From assembly GCF_900460525.1 (NCBI RefSeq), contig NZ_UHIY01000001.1:434001-498000 (forward strand): a stretch of 64,000 bases of DNA, written 5' to 3'. The DNA is from Yersinia kristensenii (GTDB taxonomy: Bacteria; Pseudomonadota; Gammaproteobacteria; Enterobacterales; Enterobacteriaceae). Positions 32,970-44,373 of this stretch are shown in pieces (the stretch's first letter is position 1; each line of letters starts with the position of its first letter). The notes below the pieces were generated by a model that did no database searches, was not told where the DNA came from, and was given only the letters and a program-made list of their open reading frames with translations. Both the position numbers and the translations under genes were made by a program.

Positions 32970-33763
32970 CAATACACGAAACTTACCGGCGCACCACCGG
33001 CTGGATGCGGCAATATTCCCATAGGAATACCGTAAATTTGCTCCAATACCGCGCCCTGCATCAGGCTGTCCGCCGGGCCTTGCGCTATCATCTCGCCCCC
33101 GCGTAATGCCACTAAATGATCACAATAGCGGGCTGCCATATTAATATCGTGCAATACCGCAATGACGGTCAAACCGCGCTCACGGCTAAGACGCTGAATC
33201 AGCCCCAAGACTTCAACCTGATGAGCAATATCCAGCGCTGAGGTCGGTTCGTCGAGTAACAGGCAGCGGCTATTTTGTGCCACCATCATCGCCAACCAGG
33301 CACGTTGGCGCTCGCCGCCGGATAAACTGTCGACCAACCGGTTCGCCAGTGGTTTTAAATCCACCTGCGCAATAGCCTCTTCCACCTGCTCGCGGTCTTC
33401 TTGACGAAAACGCCCTAGCGCACCATGCCATGGGTAACGACCCATCGCCACCAGCTCACGCACAGCCATTCCTTCCGCTGCCGGTAATTGCTGTGGCAAA
33501 TAAGCCACTTCACGGGCAAACGCTTTGTTGTCCCACTGGGGTAATGGCACACCATTGAGCAACACCTCGCCACTGGCAGGCGGTTGGTGGCGGCCCAGCA
33601 TTTTTAAAAGTGTCGATTTACCGGAACCATTATGGCCGATAAGTCCACAGACTTTCCCCTGTGGAAAGGTCAGTGACAAGGGTTGCAATAAAATTCGGCC
33701 AGGAACCGAAAAACTCAACTCACGGAGTGAAAACACGCTGGATTGGCTTGCCTGTTGGTCCAA
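32969..33763 (-). CDS. fhuC: Ferric hydroxamate ABC transporter ATP-binding protein FhuC
   Basis: 264 residues (E. coli 265). Walker A GHNGSGKSTLLKMLG, Q-loop AYLPQQL, signature VDSLSGGERQRAWLAM, Walker B CLLLDEPTSALD and switch His in AVLHDINMAAR. The start is TTG at 33763 (no ATG in a suitable place), with AGGGCAC upstream. First gene of fhuCDB; in E. coli fhuA precedes it, but here the 268 bases back to mrcB hold no receptor gene. A Fur-type palindrome lies about 90 bases upstream. Confidence 0.95.
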   Translation of the reverse strand: MDQQASQSSVFSLRELSFSVPGRILLQPLSLTFPQGKVCGLIGHNGSGKSTLLKMLGRHQPPASGEVLLNGVPLPQWDNKAFAREVAYLPQQLPAAEGMAVRELVAMGRYPWHGALGRFRQEDREQVEEAIAQVDLKPLANRLVDSLSGGERQRAWLAMMVAQNSRCLLLDEPTSALDIAHQVEVLGLIQRLSRERGLTVIAVLHDINMAARYCDHLVALRGGEMIAQGPADSLMQGAVLEQIYGIPMGILPHPAGGAPVSFVY

Positions 33764-33851
33764 GATAGTGCCCTGCGATTGAATGTTAGCGGTTTTAACC
33801 GTTACTGTGACCCGAACGTTATCGACAAATAACGAGAAAGTGAATCGAAAC

Positions 33852-33864
33852 GATAATAATTATC
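33852..33864. promoter_or_regulatory. Candidate Fur box upstream of fhuCDB
   Basis: GATAATAATTATC fits the 6-1-6 form of the Fur site (GATAAT-N-ATTATC) exactly. It lies 89 bases ahead of fhuC, where an iron-regulated promoter is expected. Repression of fhuCDB by Fe-Fur is the inference. Confidence 0.7.
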
Positions 33865-33977
33865 AAAGCAGCTAGTTTATGCGTAACTCACGGCGAACTG
33901 CAAGCGCAAAGCCTGTCGATTTAGCTGGATGAAGTACAGAAGATGAGTGCAAATAGCGGAAGTGAAGAGAAATGAAC

Positions 33978-34008
33978 AATTGGCACGGTGACAATCACCG
34001 TGCCAATT
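33978..34008 (-). terminator. mrcB downstream hairpin/terminator
   Basis: AATTGGCACGGTGA and TCACCGTGCCAATT pair perfectly (14 bp) around CAA, 23 bases after the mrcB stop. The T-run is short on the minus strand (TTGTTCATTTC), but stem strength and position support termination. Confidence 0.75.
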
Positions 34009-34031
34009 ATTTTAGCGACGCCCTTTGAACA

Positions 34032-36518
34032 TTACTGGCCGAACATGTCTTTGATCCAACCCGCAACACCATCGCCATCAGGTTTAGCTTGTTCCGCAGG
34101 TTGAGCGGCTTGGCACAATCCTTGTGGATTTTCTGTCCAAACAGGGATTGAGCGCATACCGCCGCCATCACCACAGACAAAATTACCAGCCGAATCAATA
34201 TTCATCTGGCTAATCCCTTCCGGTGGCTGCAATACCAGCGGCAATGGGGTTTGATTCTCAAGATAGCGGCGATACAAGGTCAGCGCACCGTTAGCACCGG
34301 TCAACTTGGCTGGGCCATTATTGTCGCGCCCCACCCAAGCAATCGCCACTTCTTTGCCATCAATACCGGCAAACCAGCTATCACGCAAGTCATTGGTGGT
34401 ACCGGTTTTGGCGGCCAGATTGTATTTTGAGAATTTCACTGATAATGAACGAGATGTCCCGCGGGCGACCCCTTGCTGCATGGCGTAAAGGGTCAAATAA
34501 GCTGCCTGTGCCGGTACCATGCGCTCCGCCTGCGGGAAGCTCTGATACAGTACAGTGCCATCTTCAGCAATTACCGAGCGCACGGCGGACAATGGCGCGC
34601 GATTCCCACCACTGGCGATAGTCTGATATTCCTGCGCCACTTCCACCGGAGTCAAGTCAATCGCCCCCAGTAACATCGCCGGAACCGGGTTAATCACATT
34701 TTTCGGAATGCCCAAACGTTGCAGCATGGCACTTATTTGATCCAGCCCGACAGACATCCCCAGATTTACCGTCGGCACGTTCAGCGAGTTTGCCAAACCA
34801 TCAATTAGCATCACCTGACCACGGAACTGACGATCATAGTTTTTCGGCTGCCATGATGAGCCGTTGGGTAATTTAATCGACAGCGGTTGGTCCGCCAGCC
34901 AGGTATTCAGGCGGTATTTATCCGGCTCACTCAGGGCAGTCAGATAGGTCGGTGGTTTGGCGAGTGACCCCACTAAACGGCGAGCCTGCATCGCGCGGTT
35001 AAAGCCAGCAAATTGCGGCTGCGCGCCCCCGACCATAGCACGAACTTCTCCACTGAAACGGTCGACAATCACCATCGCCGCTTCCAAATCATCCAGATGG
35101 CGCGCCGCTTTTAGCGCTGGAATCCCATCTTCGATGGCTTTTTCTGCCGCATCCTGTGAAACCGGATCGAGGGTGGTGAAGATTTTCACGCCGGACAAAT
35201 CGTTAATTTTGTCGCCCAGCTTCTGCTGTAACTCTTGGCGCACCATCTGCATAAATGCCGGCTGTGGGGTGATTACCCCGCCTTTCGGCTGCACACCCAA
35301 TGGCCGGGCGCTGAGCATAGTGTACAGCTCGGCATCAATTACCCCCTGATTCTGCAACAAGCGCAGCACCAGATTACGGCGCTCAAGTGCCAGAGTCGGG
35401 TTACGCCACGGGTTATACAGCGACGCCCCTTTTACCATTCCCACCAGCATAGCTTGCTGATCGAGGCTCAGCTCATTCACCGGACGGCCAAAGTAATACA
35501 GGCTCGCCAAAGGGAAACCGCGAATCTGATCACTGCCACTTTGGCCGAGATATACTTCGTTCAAATACAGTTCCAGGATCCGGTCTTTGCTGTAACGGTA
35601 GTCCACCAGCAGAGCCATATAGGCCTCGTTGGCTTTACGCCACAGTGAACGCTCGTTAGTCAGGAACAGGTTTTTAACCAATTGCTGCGTCAAGGTACTG
35701 CCGCCCTGCACCGCCTTACCGGCAGTGAGGTTAGCCAGCATCGCGCGGCCAATAGAATACGGGCTGATACCATCATGCTCATAGAAATGGCGATCTTCTG
35801 TTGCCAGCAAGGTATCGACCAGCAAATCAGGGAAGCCAGCACGCGGCACAAACAAGCGCTGCTCACCATTAGGAGATTGCAACATGGTGATCAGCTTGGG
35901 ATCAAGACGCAGGAAACCGAAGTCACGCTGATTATCCAGGTTTTGGATTTGCGCCAAACTGTCATTTTTAAACACCAAACGCGCGCGGATTTGACCTTCT
36001 TTCGCATCAGGGAAATCAAACGGGCGGCGCAAAATATCAATGCTGTCGCCCTGCACGGTAAACTCGCCAGGGCGAGTCATCCGAGTGACCTGGCGGTATT
36101 GCATTCCTTCCAGCAAATCGATCATTTCTTTCTTGCTGTAGGACATTCCCGGCTCAAGGCTCACCATGCGGCCATAGACGGCGGCGGGCAGTTGCCAAAC
36201 CTTGCCATCAATCCGGCTGCGGATTTGCGAATCGAGATAGACCCCATAAATTGCCAACACCACTGCGCCCACCAGGAACAGTTTGATGAATAACCCAAGC
36301 CAACGGCGTTTTTTGCGCGGGGGACGTGATGCTACCTTTCTTGGCATCGGTTCTTCCTCGTCATCATCATAATCATCATCGTCGTGGTCTTCGTCATCTA
36401 AATAGTCTTCTTCATATTCATCTTCATCACGCCGCCGGCGCAATGGCCGTTTTGGTGTAGCTTTGGGTTGGGCTTTTTTGCCCTTGCGCCCTATTGGCTC
36501 GCGGTCATCCCCAGACAT
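34032..36518 (-). CDS. mrcB: Penicillin-binding protein 1B (bifunctional peptidoglycan synthase)
   Basis: 828 residues from ATG 36518, preceded by GGAGAGAAAG and matching the E. coli start ([14 protein letters not shown]); 55 upstream in-frame codons have no homology. A cytoplasmic tail with an Asp/Glu run ([16 protein letters not shown]) precedes one TM helix (about 75-95). Then come UB2H, the glycosyltransferase domain ([27 protein letters not shown]) and the transpeptidase domain with SLAK, SLN and KTGTTN motifs. It polymerises and cross-links murein with LpoB. It lies beside fhuCDB as in E. coli, minus fhuA. Confidence 0.97.
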   Translation of the reverse strand: MSGDDREPIGRKGKKAQPKATPKRPLRRRRDEDEYEEDYLDDEDHDDDDYDDDEEEPMPRKVASRPPRKKRRWLGLFIKLFLVGAVVLAIYGVYLDSQIRSRIDGKVWQLPAAVYGRMVSLEPGMSYSKKEMIDLLEGMQYRQVTRMTRPGEFTVQGDSIDILRRPFDFPDAKEGQIRARLVFKNDSLAQIQNLDNQRDFGFLRLDPKLITMLQSPNGEQRLFVPRAGFPDLLVDTLLATEDRHFYEHDGISPYSIGRAMLANLTAGKAVQGGSTLTQQLVKNLFLTNERSLWRKANEAYMALLVDYRYSKDRILELYLNEVYLGQSGSDQIRGFPLASLYYFGRPVNELSLDQQAMLVGMVKGASLYNPWRNPTLALERRNLVLRLLQNQGVIDAELYTMLSARPLGVQPKGGVITPQPAFMQMVRQELQQKLGDKINDLSGVKIFTTLDPVSQDAAEKAIEDGIPALKAARHLDDLEAAMVIVDRFSGEVRAMVGGAQPQFAGFNRAMQARRLVGSLAKPPTYLTALSEPDKYRLNTWLADQPLSIKLPNGSSWQPKNYDRQFRGQVMLIDGLANSLNVPTVNLGMSVGLDQISAMLQRLGIPKNVINPVPAMLLGAIDLTPVEVAQEYQTIASGGNRAPLSAVRSVIAEDGTVLYQSFPQAERMVPAQAAYLTLYAMQQGVARGTSRSLSVKFSKYNLAAKTGTTNDLRDSWFAGIDGKEVAIAWVGRDNNGPAKLTGANGALTLYRRYLENQTPLPLVLQPPEGISQMNIDSAGNFVCGDGGGMRSIPVWTENPQGLCQAAQPAEQAKPDGDGVAGWIKDMFGQ

Positions 36519-36615
36519 GTCTTTCTCTCCACGCGCATTGCGGCTTAATGTGTTCCCCAATTCAGCGGATAGAAAGGGGAAACATCTGAAATTATTGGCT
36601 GTTAGCCATGTGATC

Positions 36616-39141
36616 TTACTTATCTTGGTACTTTTTAGTCCGGCGAGTTGGCCGGGTATTGGCAGGGTCATCTGGCCAAACATGTTTGGGATAGCGCCCT
36701 TTCATCTCTTTTTGTACCTCGCGATACGCTCCCTGCCAGAAAGCGGCCAAATCACCGGTAATCTGTAGCGGCCGGTGTGCCGGTGAAAGTAACTCAAGCA
36801 CCACCGCCACCCGCCCACTGGCGAGCATCGGGCTTTGCTGCTCGCCAAAAACCTCCTGCAAACGCACCGCTAATACCGGTGGTCGATCGGCATAATAACG
36901 AATGGATAGGCGGCTACCGGTCGGCACAGTGTAGTGAGTTGGCAGCTCAGTATCCAGCCGTTGACGTAACTGCCAGCTCAACAGGCGAGTCAGTGCTTCC
37001 GCTATATTCACTTGGCGCAGCCCACGTAAATCCCGCACGCCAGACAGTGACGGCTGCAACCACAACTCAAGTTTACCCAGCAAATGCTCGTCATCTACCG
37101 CAGGCCATTGTTCTTCGGGAAGCCAACGGCTAGCACAGTGTAAGCGGGTGCGCAGCTGTTCAGCATTCTCATCCCAATTGAGCACTTGTAAACCTTGCTC
37201 GCGCACCCAGTTTAGCAGCGCGAATTGCAATGCTTCAGCACTCGGTTTCGCTAAAGGCTGCGCCCGTAAAGTCAGCCGCCCAATCTTCCAGCGCCGCCAG
37301 GCGCGCAAAGTGCCCTTGTCATCATCCCACTCGACCTCTGTCCGCTCTTCGACCAAACGGGGGAGTTGTTTCGCTAGCGCTTCAATCTCAATCGGTAATG
37401 CCAGTAAAATACGCGCGTCCGGCCCGCTACTGCTTTGTAATAAGCTGGCGACCACCAACCAAGGCGCTCGTGACAACGCCTCGTCTTGCGCCATAGCGGC
37501 CCCCATACCGTTAGCCAACAGATAGCGCCCATCCTGCCCACGTTGCTGCGCGATGCGATCAGAATAAGCCAAGGCCAGCAATTGACCGGCGATATCACTG
37601 TCAACCGCGCCCACACGGGCATTAATTCTTTGTGTTAATTGCCTCGCACGCCGCTGCCAGTGCGGTTGTGGGCGGCTGAGCCAATCGTGTAAATCAATTT
37701 GACCGGATCGCGGCGGCTCTTCCAGAATCGCCGCTAATAATGCCGCCGTGGCTAACGCATCCGGGCTTTGCTCGGCGGCAAAACACAGCATAGCGGCCAG
37801 ACGCGGTTCGCAACCCAAACTGGCCATGCTGCGCCCCATGCGGGTGAGGTGCCCCGCTGCATCGATAGCCCCTAAACTTTTCAATAAATCATGCGCCACC
37901 GCCAGTGCAGCTTGCGGCGGCCTATCAAGCCAACTGAGTTGCGCCGCATCCTGGCATCCCCAGTTCAGTAATTCCAGCCACAAGCTGCATAAATCACTGT
38001 TAAGAATTTCTGGTTCACTGTATTCCGCGGCCCGCTCGGCCTGCTCTTTGGCAAACAGATGCCAGCAGATCCCCGGCTCCAGTCGACCGGCACGCCCGGC
38101 ACGTTGCACCATGGAAGCTTGACTGATGCGCTGAGTCACCAGCCGGGTCAAGCCGTTTTTGACATCAAAGCGTGCGACTCGTTCCAACCCGCTGTCGACC
38201 ACCAGCCGGATCCCCTCAATGGTCAGACTGGTTTCAGCAATATTGGTCGCCAGCACCACTTTTCGTCGCCCAACAGACGCCGGTTGAATAGCTTTCTGCT
38301 GTTCACTGAGCGGTAAAGCGCCATACAGCGGGCAGAGGTCAGTATCATTGGCAACCTCGCCTTGCAGCCGCTCCATCACTCGATGAATCTCTCCTACGCC
38401 GGGTAAAAATAGCAGTAAAGAGCCCGTTTGCTCATTCAATAAGCGCTTAACGCGATTGGCAACCCCATCCTCCAGCCGCTCATGGCTCGACAAAGGTTGA
38501 TAGCTGCGCTCGACTGGAAAGCTGCGCCCAGCAGAAACAATGGCTGGCGCTGATGGCAACAGTGCGGAAAGCCGCTGGTTATCTAGCGTCGCTGACATGA
38601 TCAGCAGTTTGAGGTCATCCCGCAGCCCTTGCTGCACATCCAACAATAGCGCCAGCGCCAAATCGGCCTGTAAACTGCGCTCATGGAATTCATCGAGAAT
38701 GACCAAAGACACTCCCGTCAGCTCGGCGTCCTGCTGTAACATGCGGGTCAGAATGCCCTCAGTCACCACTTCCAGCCGTGTCTCCGGCCCGCTTTTACTC
38801 TCGGCGCGCATCCGATAGCCTACCGTCTGCCCCGGTTGTTCGCCCAATTGTTGGGCCAAGCGGTAAGCGACATTTTTCGCCGCCAGCCGCCGGGGTTCCA
38901 GCATGATAATCCGGCCAGACAAGCCCCCCAATTGCAAGATTTGCAGCGGTAGCCAGGTCGATTTACCGGCACCGGTAGGGGCATGGAGTAAGACTTGCGA
39001 TGAGGTTTGCAACGCAGACAATAGCTCACTGAGCACTTCACCTACCGGTAAAGCGGCTCTCTGCGTATCACTTTCTCTCTGACTTACCACCCCATTATTC
39101 CCCACACTCTCTACTTTCATCGTCAGCCATTGTAACATCAT
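36616..39141 (-). CDS. hrpB: ATP-dependent RNA helicase HrpB (DEAH-type)
   Basis: 841 residues as an ORF (E. coli 809); homology begins near [15 protein letters not shown] (about residue 30), so the true start may be ATG 39141, ATG 39120 or an internal codon, and no candidate has a strong ribosome site. Helicase motifs are [13 protein letters not shown] (I), DEFHERS (II), MSATLDN (III), [12 protein letters not shown] (V) and [12 protein letters not shown] (VI), with a HrpB C-terminal domain ending [16 protein letters not shown]. Biological role in enterobacteria is poorly defined. Divergent from thpR. Confidence 0.95.
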   Translation of the reverse strand: MMLQWLTMKVESVGNNGVVSQRESDTQRAALPVGEVLSELLSALQTSSQVLLHAPTGAGKSTWLPLQILQLGGLSGRIIMLEPRRLAAKNVAYRLAQQLGEQPGQTVGYRMRAESKSGPETRLEVVTEGILTRMLQQDAELTGVSLVILDEFHERSLQADLALALLLDVQQGLRDDLKLLIMSATLDNQRLSALLPSAPAIVSAGRSFPVERSYQPLSSHERLEDGVANRVKRLLNEQTGSLLLFLPGVGEIHRVMERLQGEVANDTDLCPLYGALPLSEQQKAIQPASVGRRKVVLATNIAETSLTIEGIRLVVDSGLERVARFDVKNGLTRLVTQRISQASMVQRAGRAGRLEPGICWHLFAKEQAERAAEYSEPEILNSDLCSLWLELLNWGCQDAAQLSWLDRPPQAALAVAHDLLKSLGAIDAAGHLTRMGRSMASLGCEPRLAAMLCFAAEQSPDALATAALLAAILEEPPRSGQIDLHDWLSRPQPHWQRRARQLTQRINARVGAVDSDIAGQLLALAYSDRIAQQRGQDGRYLLANGMGAAMAQDEALSRAPWLVVASLLQSSSGPDARILLALPIEIEALAKQLPRLVEERTEVEWDDDKGTLRAWRRWKIGRLTLRAQPLAKPSAEALQFALLNWVREQGLQVLNWDENAEQLRTRLHCASRWLPEEQWPAVDDEHLLGKLELWLQPSLSGVRDLRGLRQVNIAEALTRLLSWQLRQRLDTELPTHYTVPTGSRLSIRYYADRPPVLAVRLQEVFGEQQSPMLASGRVAVVLELLSPAHRPLQITGDLAAFWQGAYREVQKEMKGRYPKHVWPDDPANTRPTRRTKKYQDK

Positions 39142-39181
39142 GACCGTATAGCGTATTTAGCCGAGTGATTATGCCAATCTA

Positions 39182-39760
39182 ATGATTAATAAAGAAAGTG
39201 CGAATAAAAGCAGCGTTCGTCGCCTGTTCTTTGCTCTGGCCTTGCCGGAGCCCCTGCAGCAGACCATTGTGCCCTGGCGAGCGGATAACTTCCCGCCCGA
39301 GGCTGGCCGCCCTATTGCTGCCGCGAATCTCCACCTGACACTGGCGTTCCTCGGCGAGGTCAGTAACGCCAAAGCTCAGGTCTTGCAGCAGCAGGCCGGG
39401 CGCATTAGTCAGTCAGGTTTTAACATCACGCTGGATGATATTGGCCACTGGCCCAATTCCGGAGTGATCTGGCTCGGGTGTAAAAATCCCCCTCGCGGGC
39501 TGTTGCAGTTGGCTCAGTTGTTGCGATCCCAAGCAGCGCGCAGTGGTTGTTACCAAACGCCGCTGCCATTTCATCCTCATGTGACATTATTCCGTGGAGC
39601 GACTCGCCCGGTTGCCATACCGGCTAAAGCCCCCAACGAAAGCTTTCGGGCAGACCTTTTTTCGTTATATGAATCGGTATTCACACGAGGCCGCACCCGT
39701 TATAACATTGTGCAAAGCTGGCCATTGGCTAGCGCTGAAAGGAAACCTGATGCCATCTAA
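39182..39760 (+). CDS. thpR: RNA 2',3'-cyclic phosphodiesterase (2'-5' RNA ligase family) ThpR
   Basis: 192 residues (E. coli LigT/ThpR 176). Two HxTx motifs define the 2H phosphoesterase fold: [12 protein letters not shown] and [12 protein letters not shown]. It hydrolyses 2',3'-cyclic phosphates and can join 2'-5' RNA ends in vitro. The first residues ([11 protein letters not shown]) are an extension relative to E. coli; the conserved part starts [12 protein letters not shown]. It overlaps sfsA by 11 bases, so the two are probably co-transcribed. Confidence 0.94.
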   Translation: MINKESANKSSVRRLFFALALPEPLQQTIVPWRADNFPPEAGRPIAAANLHLTLAFLGEVSNAKAQVLQQQAGRISQSGFNITLDDIGHWPNSGVIWLGCKNPPRGLLQLAQLLRSQAARSGCYQTPLPFHPHVTLFRGATRPVAIPAKAPNESFRADLFSLYESVFTRGRTRYNIVQSWPLASAERKPDAI

Positions 39761-40520
39761 CCCCCGGCCGCTGACTTTGGCCCCTCGGTTATTATCTTTT
39801 AACCCCAAATTACAGTCCGCCACACTTATCCTGCGGTATAAACGCTTTTTAGCTGATATTGTGACGCCCGCGGGAGAAACATTAACTATTCATTGCGCTA
39901 ATACTGGAGCAATGACTGGTTGTGCCACACCAGGGGATCGGGTCTGGTATTCGACCTCGGATAACCCAAAACGTAAGTATCCCCATAGTTGGGAGTTAAC
40001 TCAGACCCAAACCGATGATTGGATATGCGTAAATACCTTACGTGCCAATGAGTTGGTCAGTGCAGCAATAGATAATAATTATATTGTTGAATTATCTGGT
40101 TACACTTCTGTCAAAAGAGAGGTTAAATATGGGGATGAAAATAGCCGTATAGACTTGTTATTGCAGGCAGAAAATAGGCCTAACTGCTATATTGAAGTCA
40201 AATCGGTTACTTTATTACAGCAACAGTGTGGATATTTCCCGGATGCCGTCACTCTGCGGGGTCAGAAGCATCTCAGGGAGTTACAAAACAGGGTTGCCAA
40301 TGGTCACCGGGCGGTACTTTTTTTTGCCGTATTGCATACGGGCATCAGGCAGGTCGCCGCTGCCCGACACATTGACAAACGCTATGCAGAATTGCTGGCT
40401 CAGGCTCAGCAAGCAGGAGTGGAGGTTATTTGCTACGGTTTTCAACTATCGCCTGACGGTATTGCGCTGGATGCTCGCCTACCGTTATTACTGGACGAAA
40501 CACCCCATTCAGAACGCTGA
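39750..40520 (+). CDS. sfsA: Sugar fermentation stimulation protein SfsA
   Basis: 256 residues from ATG 39750, which has AAAGGAAA upstream. E. coli SfsA has 234 and its start aligns about 20 residues in, so the N-terminal [17 protein letters not shown] is an extension. Conserved: [45 protein letters not shown] and [12 protein letters not shown], the latter resembling a PD-(D/E)xK nuclease core; DNA binding and a link to maltose metabolism have been reported for E. coli. Precedes dksA as in E. coli. Confidence 0.95.
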   Translation: MPSNPRPLTLAPRLLSFNPKLQSATLILRYKRFLADIVTPAGETLTIHCANTGAMTGCATPGDRVWYSTSDNPKRKYPHSWELTQTQTDDWICVNTLRANELVSAAIDNNYIVELSGYTSVKREVKYGDENSRIDLLLQAENRPNCYIEVKSVTLLQQQCGYFPDAVTLRGQKHLRELQNRVANGHRAVLFFAVLHTGIRQVAAARHIDKRYAELLAQAQQAGVEVICYGFQLSPDGIALDARLPLLLDETPHSER

Positions 40521-40694
40521 ATAAAAAAAGCGATTATTGGATGAAGTTGCTCGCCAAATACGCCTGCCCTCACACCATTGTCAAGCAGGCGACAGGAATA
40601 ATTGCTAACCTTCCTCCCTTCTGTTATTTATAGCGGCCTGATTTTTTCCCCTATTGGGGATTTTGATAGTGCGTATGAATGTAGGAGAAGCATC

Positions 40695-41150
40695 ATGCAA
40701 GAAGGGCAAAAACGTAAAACCTCGTCCTTGAGCATTCTCGCCATCGCTGGGGTAGAGCCATACCAAGAGAAGCCTGGCGAAGAGTATATGAATGCCGCCC
40801 AGCTGTTGCATTTCAAGCGGATTCTTGAAGCATGGCGCAACCAGCTCAGGGACGAAGTAGACCGTACTGTATCGCACATGCAAGACGAAGCTGCTAATTT
40901 CCCCGATCCGGTAGACCGTGCTGCGCAGGAAGAAGAGTTTAGTCTTGAACTTCGTAACCGCGACCGCGAGCGTAAACTGATTAAAAAGATCGAGAAAACG
41001 CTAAAAAAAGTCGAGGATGAGGATTTCGGTTTCTGCGAGTCTTGTGGCGTAGAAATTGGTATTCGTCGTCTGGAAGCACGACCCACTGCAGATTTGTGTA
41101 TTGACTGCAAAACCCTAGCCGAAATCCGCGAAAAGCAGATGGCAGGCTAA
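40695..41150 (+). CDS. dksA: RNA polymerase-binding transcription factor DksA
   Basis: 151 residues, start ATG 40695 with GGAGAAG; 31 upstream in-frame codons are non-homologous. It acts with ppGpp in the RNA polymerase secondary channel; relA is in the same window. The coiled-coil tip acidic residues are in [16 protein letters not shown], and the four-cysteine zinc finger is [25 protein letters not shown]. It is very close to the E. coli sequence. A hairpin terminator follows. Confidence 0.98.
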   Translation: MQEGQKRKTSSLSILAIAGVEPYQEKPGEEYMNAAQLLHFKRILEAWRNQLRDEVDRTVSHMQDEAANFPDPVDRAAQEEEFSLELRNRDRERKLIKKIEKTLKKVEDEDFGFCESCGVEIGIRRLEARPTADLCIDCKTLAEIREKQMAG

Positions 41151-41170
41151 CACAGTAATAACCTGTGACA

Positions 41171-41197
41171 CGGTGCCAGAGTCACCCTCCGGCACCG
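41171..41197 (+). terminator. dksA terminator hairpin
   Basis: CGGTGCC and GGCACCG pair around 13 bases, followed by TATTTA, 20 bases past the dksA stop. Moderately convincing as an intrinsic terminator; the gluQRS start is 32 bases beyond. Confidence 0.6.
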
Positions 41198-41228
41198 TAT
41201 TTACCACACTGGATTTCCCTTTCCTTTT

Positions 41229-42172
41229 ATGCCCGAAAATATCAATACCGAGCAAGCTGCGCTTACGCAGACCCCGTATATTGGGCGTTTTGCACCTTCT
41301 CCATCTGGCGATTTGCATTTTGGTTCGCTGATTGCTGCATTGGGAAGTTACTTGCAAGCCCGCGCTGCAGGTGGGCGTTGGTTAGTTCGCATCGAAGATA
41401 TTGATCCCCCTCGTGAAATCCCTGGCGCTGCAGACCGCATTTTAGCGACATTGGACCACTATGGCCTCCATTGGGATGGCCCAGTTATTTATCAATCTCA
41501 GCGCCACGAAGCCTATCGCGCCACCTTAGACTGGCTGGAACAACAAGGGCTGAGTTATTACTGCACCTGCACCCGCAGCCGCATTCAGCAGATCGGTGGT
41601 TTATATGACGGCTATTGCCGTGACCGCCATTTACCCGCCAAAGGCGCGGCTATTCGTTTGCGACAGACTCATCCGGTTTATACCTTTTGTGATAAATTAC
41701 TGGGTGAGTTACATGCTACGCCCGCGCTAGCCGAAGAGGATTTCATTATTCGCCGTCGAGATGGCCTATTTGCCTATAACTTGGCAGTGGTGATTGATGA
41801 TGCTTTTCAAGGTGTGACCGAGATTGTACGCGGGCCGATTTAATTGAGCCAACGGTGCGTCAGATAGCCCTCTACCAGCAGTTAAAACAACCCGTACCTG
41901 GCTATTTGCACTTGCCACTGGCATTGAATCATGATGGTAATAAGCTATCTAAGCAAAATCATGCGCCGCCGTTGTCCCATGGCGATCCACGCCCGATTTT
42001 AATCGAGGCACTGAAGTTTTTGCGGCAACCTCTGCCAGAATGCTGGCAAGATCTTGATTTGCCGTTATTATTACGTTTTGCCGTCGAAAATTGGACATTG
42101 GCAGCAGTTCCGCATCATGGGGCGATGATCGCCAGTGAAAACACAACGGCATTCTCAAAGACAGCACGGTGA
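41229..42172 (+). pseudogene. gluQRS: Glutamyl-Q tRNA(Asp) synthetase, interrupted by a frameshift
   Basis: The N-terminal 204 codons (41229-41843) carry the class I synthetase motifs: [16 protein letters not shown] (HIGH-like) and the zinc cysteines in [10 protein letters not shown]. The frame then reads EIVRGPI-stop where the family has [16 protein letters not shown]. Restoring one G in the GGG run at 41832-41834 recovers [11 protein letters not shown] and continues to the KLSKQNHAP (KMSKS-like) motif and the end at 42172. The enzyme glutamylates queuosine in tRNA(Asp). A natural one-base loss and a sequencing error are both possible; as written, the KMSKS-containing part would not be made in frame. 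Confidence 0.88.
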
Positions 42173-42234
42173 GCTATGATTAGCCGCTGTTTTTCTGTTG
42201 TTCTGTAATTTATTAGCCACTATCGAGGTGTACC

Positions 42235-43806
42235 ATTTTTACCCGAGTAGCCAATTTCTGCCGTAAGGTACTGATTCGCGATGATAAATCAGCTCGCGAT
42301 AGCAAAGCTGTCCGTGATGACACGGCCCGTGATAGCAGTGCCCGTAAAGATATAGTGCCCGGTGAAGATAACGTGGCCCGCAAAGAGAAAAGGCCTGCCA
42401 GAACGAATACTGGCCGCAAGAATCATGCGGTGCCTGCGTCACAACAGCCCTCTTTACAACAAATGGCTTCACAACAAAGTGCAATGACGATCATTCCACG
42501 CGATCAGCACAATATTTCCCGTAGAGATATCAGTGATAATGCGCTGAAGGTTCTCTATCGCCTGAATAAATCAGGTTTTGAAGCTTATCTGGTTGGCGGC
42601 GGTGTCCGTGACCTGCTGCTGGGCAAAAAACCGAAAGATTTTGATATCACCACCAGCGCCACGCCAGAACAAGTGCGAAAATTATTCCGCAACTGCCGCC
42701 TGGTCGGTCGCCGTTTCCGTCTGGCCCATGTGATGTTCGGCCCGGAAATCATTGAAGTCGCCACTTTCCGTGGTCACCACGAGCAGCAACAAGCGGAAGA
42801 CAGTGACAAAAATTCTTCTCAGCAAGCACAAAATGGCATGCTGTTGCGTGACAACATTTTCGGCACCATTGAAGATGATGCTCAGCGCCGCGACTTCACT
42901 ATTAATAGCCTCTATTACGGTATTTCTGATTTTGCGCTGCGCGATTACACCGGCGGTTTGCGTGATCTGAAAGAAGGTATCATCCGCCTGATTGGCTCCC
43001 CTGAAACCCGTTATCGTGAAGATCCGGTGCGGATGCTGCGAGCAGTTCGTTTTGCCGCAAAACTGGATATGACCATCAGCCCGGAAACTGCAGAGCCGAT
43101 CCCGCGTCTGGCTTCACTGCTGCACGAGATCCCGCCCGCGCGCCTGTTTGAAGAGTCACTCAAGCTACTGCAATCCGGCTACGGCTATAAAACCTATTTA
43201 AAACTGTGTGAATATCAGCTTTTCCAGCCGTTATTCCCGCTGATTGCCCGCCATTTTACCGAACATCATGACTCACCGATGGAACGTATTTTGGTTCAGG
43301 TTTTGAAAAATACAGACTATCGTTTGCATAATGATAAGCGCGTCAATCCGGCATTCTTATTTGCCGCTATGCTTTGGTATCCGCTGATTGAACATGCGCA
43401 GAAGCTGACGCAAGAAAGTGGTCTGGCCTATTATGATGCTTTCGCACTGGCAATGAATGATGTACTGGATGAAGAGTGCCGTTCACTTGCGATTCCAAAG
43501 CGTATAACCTCATTGGTCCGAGATATCTGGTTGCTGCAACTGCGCCTGTCGCGCCGTCAGGGTAAACGTGCGCATAAGCTGATGGAGCATCCAAAGTTCC
43601 GGGCAGCTTATGACTTGTTAGCATTGCGCGCGGAAGTAGAAAATAACCATGAGTTACAGCGTCTTGCGCAATGGTGGGGCGAATTCCAAGAAGCCACGCC
43701 GCTACAACAAAAAAACATGCTGAATACCTTAGGGGCCGATCCAGCGCCGCGTCGCTCGCGTCCTCGCCGCCCACGGAAGCCAGCACCACGTAACGAAGGG
43801 GCATAA
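42235..43806 (+). CDS. pcnB: Poly(A) polymerase I
   Basis: 523 residues if started at ATT 42235: (M)[17 protein letters not shown] matches the E. coli N-terminus [14 protein letters not shown], which is known to start at AUU. GAGGTG lies just upstream and the frame is open throughout; the first ATG in frame (42484) would cut off about 83 residues, and the first GTG (42355) 40. Catalytic motifs: [33 protein letters not shown] and [19 protein letters not shown]; a basic C-terminus ([14 protein letters not shown]). It adds 3' poly(A) tails that promote RNA decay. An RD-rich low-complexity segment follows the start ([19 protein letters not shown]). Confidence 0.93.
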   Translation: MFTRVANFCRKVLIRDDKSARDSKAVRDDTARDSSARKDIVPGEDNVARKEKRPARTNTGRKNHAVPASQQPSLQQMASQQSAMTIIPRDQHNISRRDISDNALKVLYRLNKSGFEAYLVGGGVRDLLLGKKPKDFDITTSATPEQVRKLFRNCRLVGRRFRLAHVMFGPEIIEVATFRGHHEQQQAEDSDKNSSQQAQNGMLLRDNIFGTIEDDAQRRDFTINSLYYGISDFALRDYTGGLRDLKEGIIRLIGSPETRYREDPVRMLRAVRFAAKLDMTISPETAEPIPRLASLLHEIPPARLFEESLKLLQSGYGYKTYLKLCEYQLFQPLFPLIARHFTEHHDSPMERILVQVLKNTDYRLHNDKRVNPAFLFAAMLWYPLIEHAQKLTQESGLAYYDAFALAMNDVLDEECRSLAIPKRITSLVRDIWLLQLRLSRRQGKRAHKLMEHPKFRAAYDLLALRAEVENNHELQRLAQWWGEFQEATPLQQKNMLNTLGADPAPRRSRPRRPRKPAPRNEGA

Positions 43807-43814
43807 TACGCACC

Positions 43815-44294
43815 ATGATCCGAGTCTATATCGCGCTAGGCAGTAATCAGTCCATGCCACTACAACAGGTTAAAACTGCACTGGAAGCGCTGGCGCATCT
43901 GCCGCGCACCCAGTTGGTGGCATGCTCGCCTTTTTACCGCACTAAACCGTTAGGCCCACAGGATCAGCCGGATTTTCTTAATGCGGTGGTGGCCTTAGAT
44001 ACCGCCCTGCCGCCAGAACAGCTACTGGATAGCACTCAAGCCATTGAACGCAATCAAGGGCGGGTGAGGAAAGAACAGCGCTGGGGGCCACGGACACTGG
44101 ATCTCGATATTATGCTGTATGGCGATCAAGTAATAAAAACTGATCGCCTTATTGTGCCGCATTATGGTTTGAAAGAGCGAGAGTTCATGCTCTACCCTCT
44201 GGCCGATATTGCCCCTGATCTTATTTTCCCCGATGGCGAATTGCTGTCAGATCGCCTTAAACTCGTGGATAAAAATGGCCTGATACCTTGGTAA
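43815..44294 (+). CDS. folK: 2-amino-4-hydroxy-6-hydroxymethyldihydropteridine pyrophosphokinase
   Basis: 159 residues (E. coli 159). It transfers pyrophosphate from ATP to the pterin in folate synthesis. MIRVYIALGSNQSMPLQQ is the N-terminal IALGSN motif; RWGPRTLDLDIMLYGD holds the Mg-binding DLDIM and the signature; PHYGLKEREFMLYPLADI follows. It starts eight bases after the pcnB stop, as in the E. coli pcnB-folK operon. Confidence 0.97.
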   Translation: MIRVYIALGSNQSMPLQQVKTALEALAHLPRTQLVACSPFYRTKPLGPQDQPDFLNAVVALDTALPPEQLLDSTQAIERNQGRVRKEQRWGPRTLDLDIMLYGDQVIKTDRLIVPHYGLKEREFMLYPLADIAPDLIFPDGELLSDRLKLVDKNGLIPW

Positions 44295-44373
44295 GGGTGC
44301 TTGCTAAATCCAACACATAATATGCCCATCTGATATCCCTCCATTTTAACCTACCGTCTCAGGAGAAAGAGTG

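Noticed and set aside
34007..34198. Small frame at the end of mrcB on the minus strand
   Set aside because: It overlaps mrcB in another frame and has no homology or start signal.
41855..42172. A separate gene following the shortened gluQRS frame
   Set aside because: Its translation is the missing C-terminal part of GluQRS (KLSKQNHAP motif) joined by one base, so it is part of the same broken gene.
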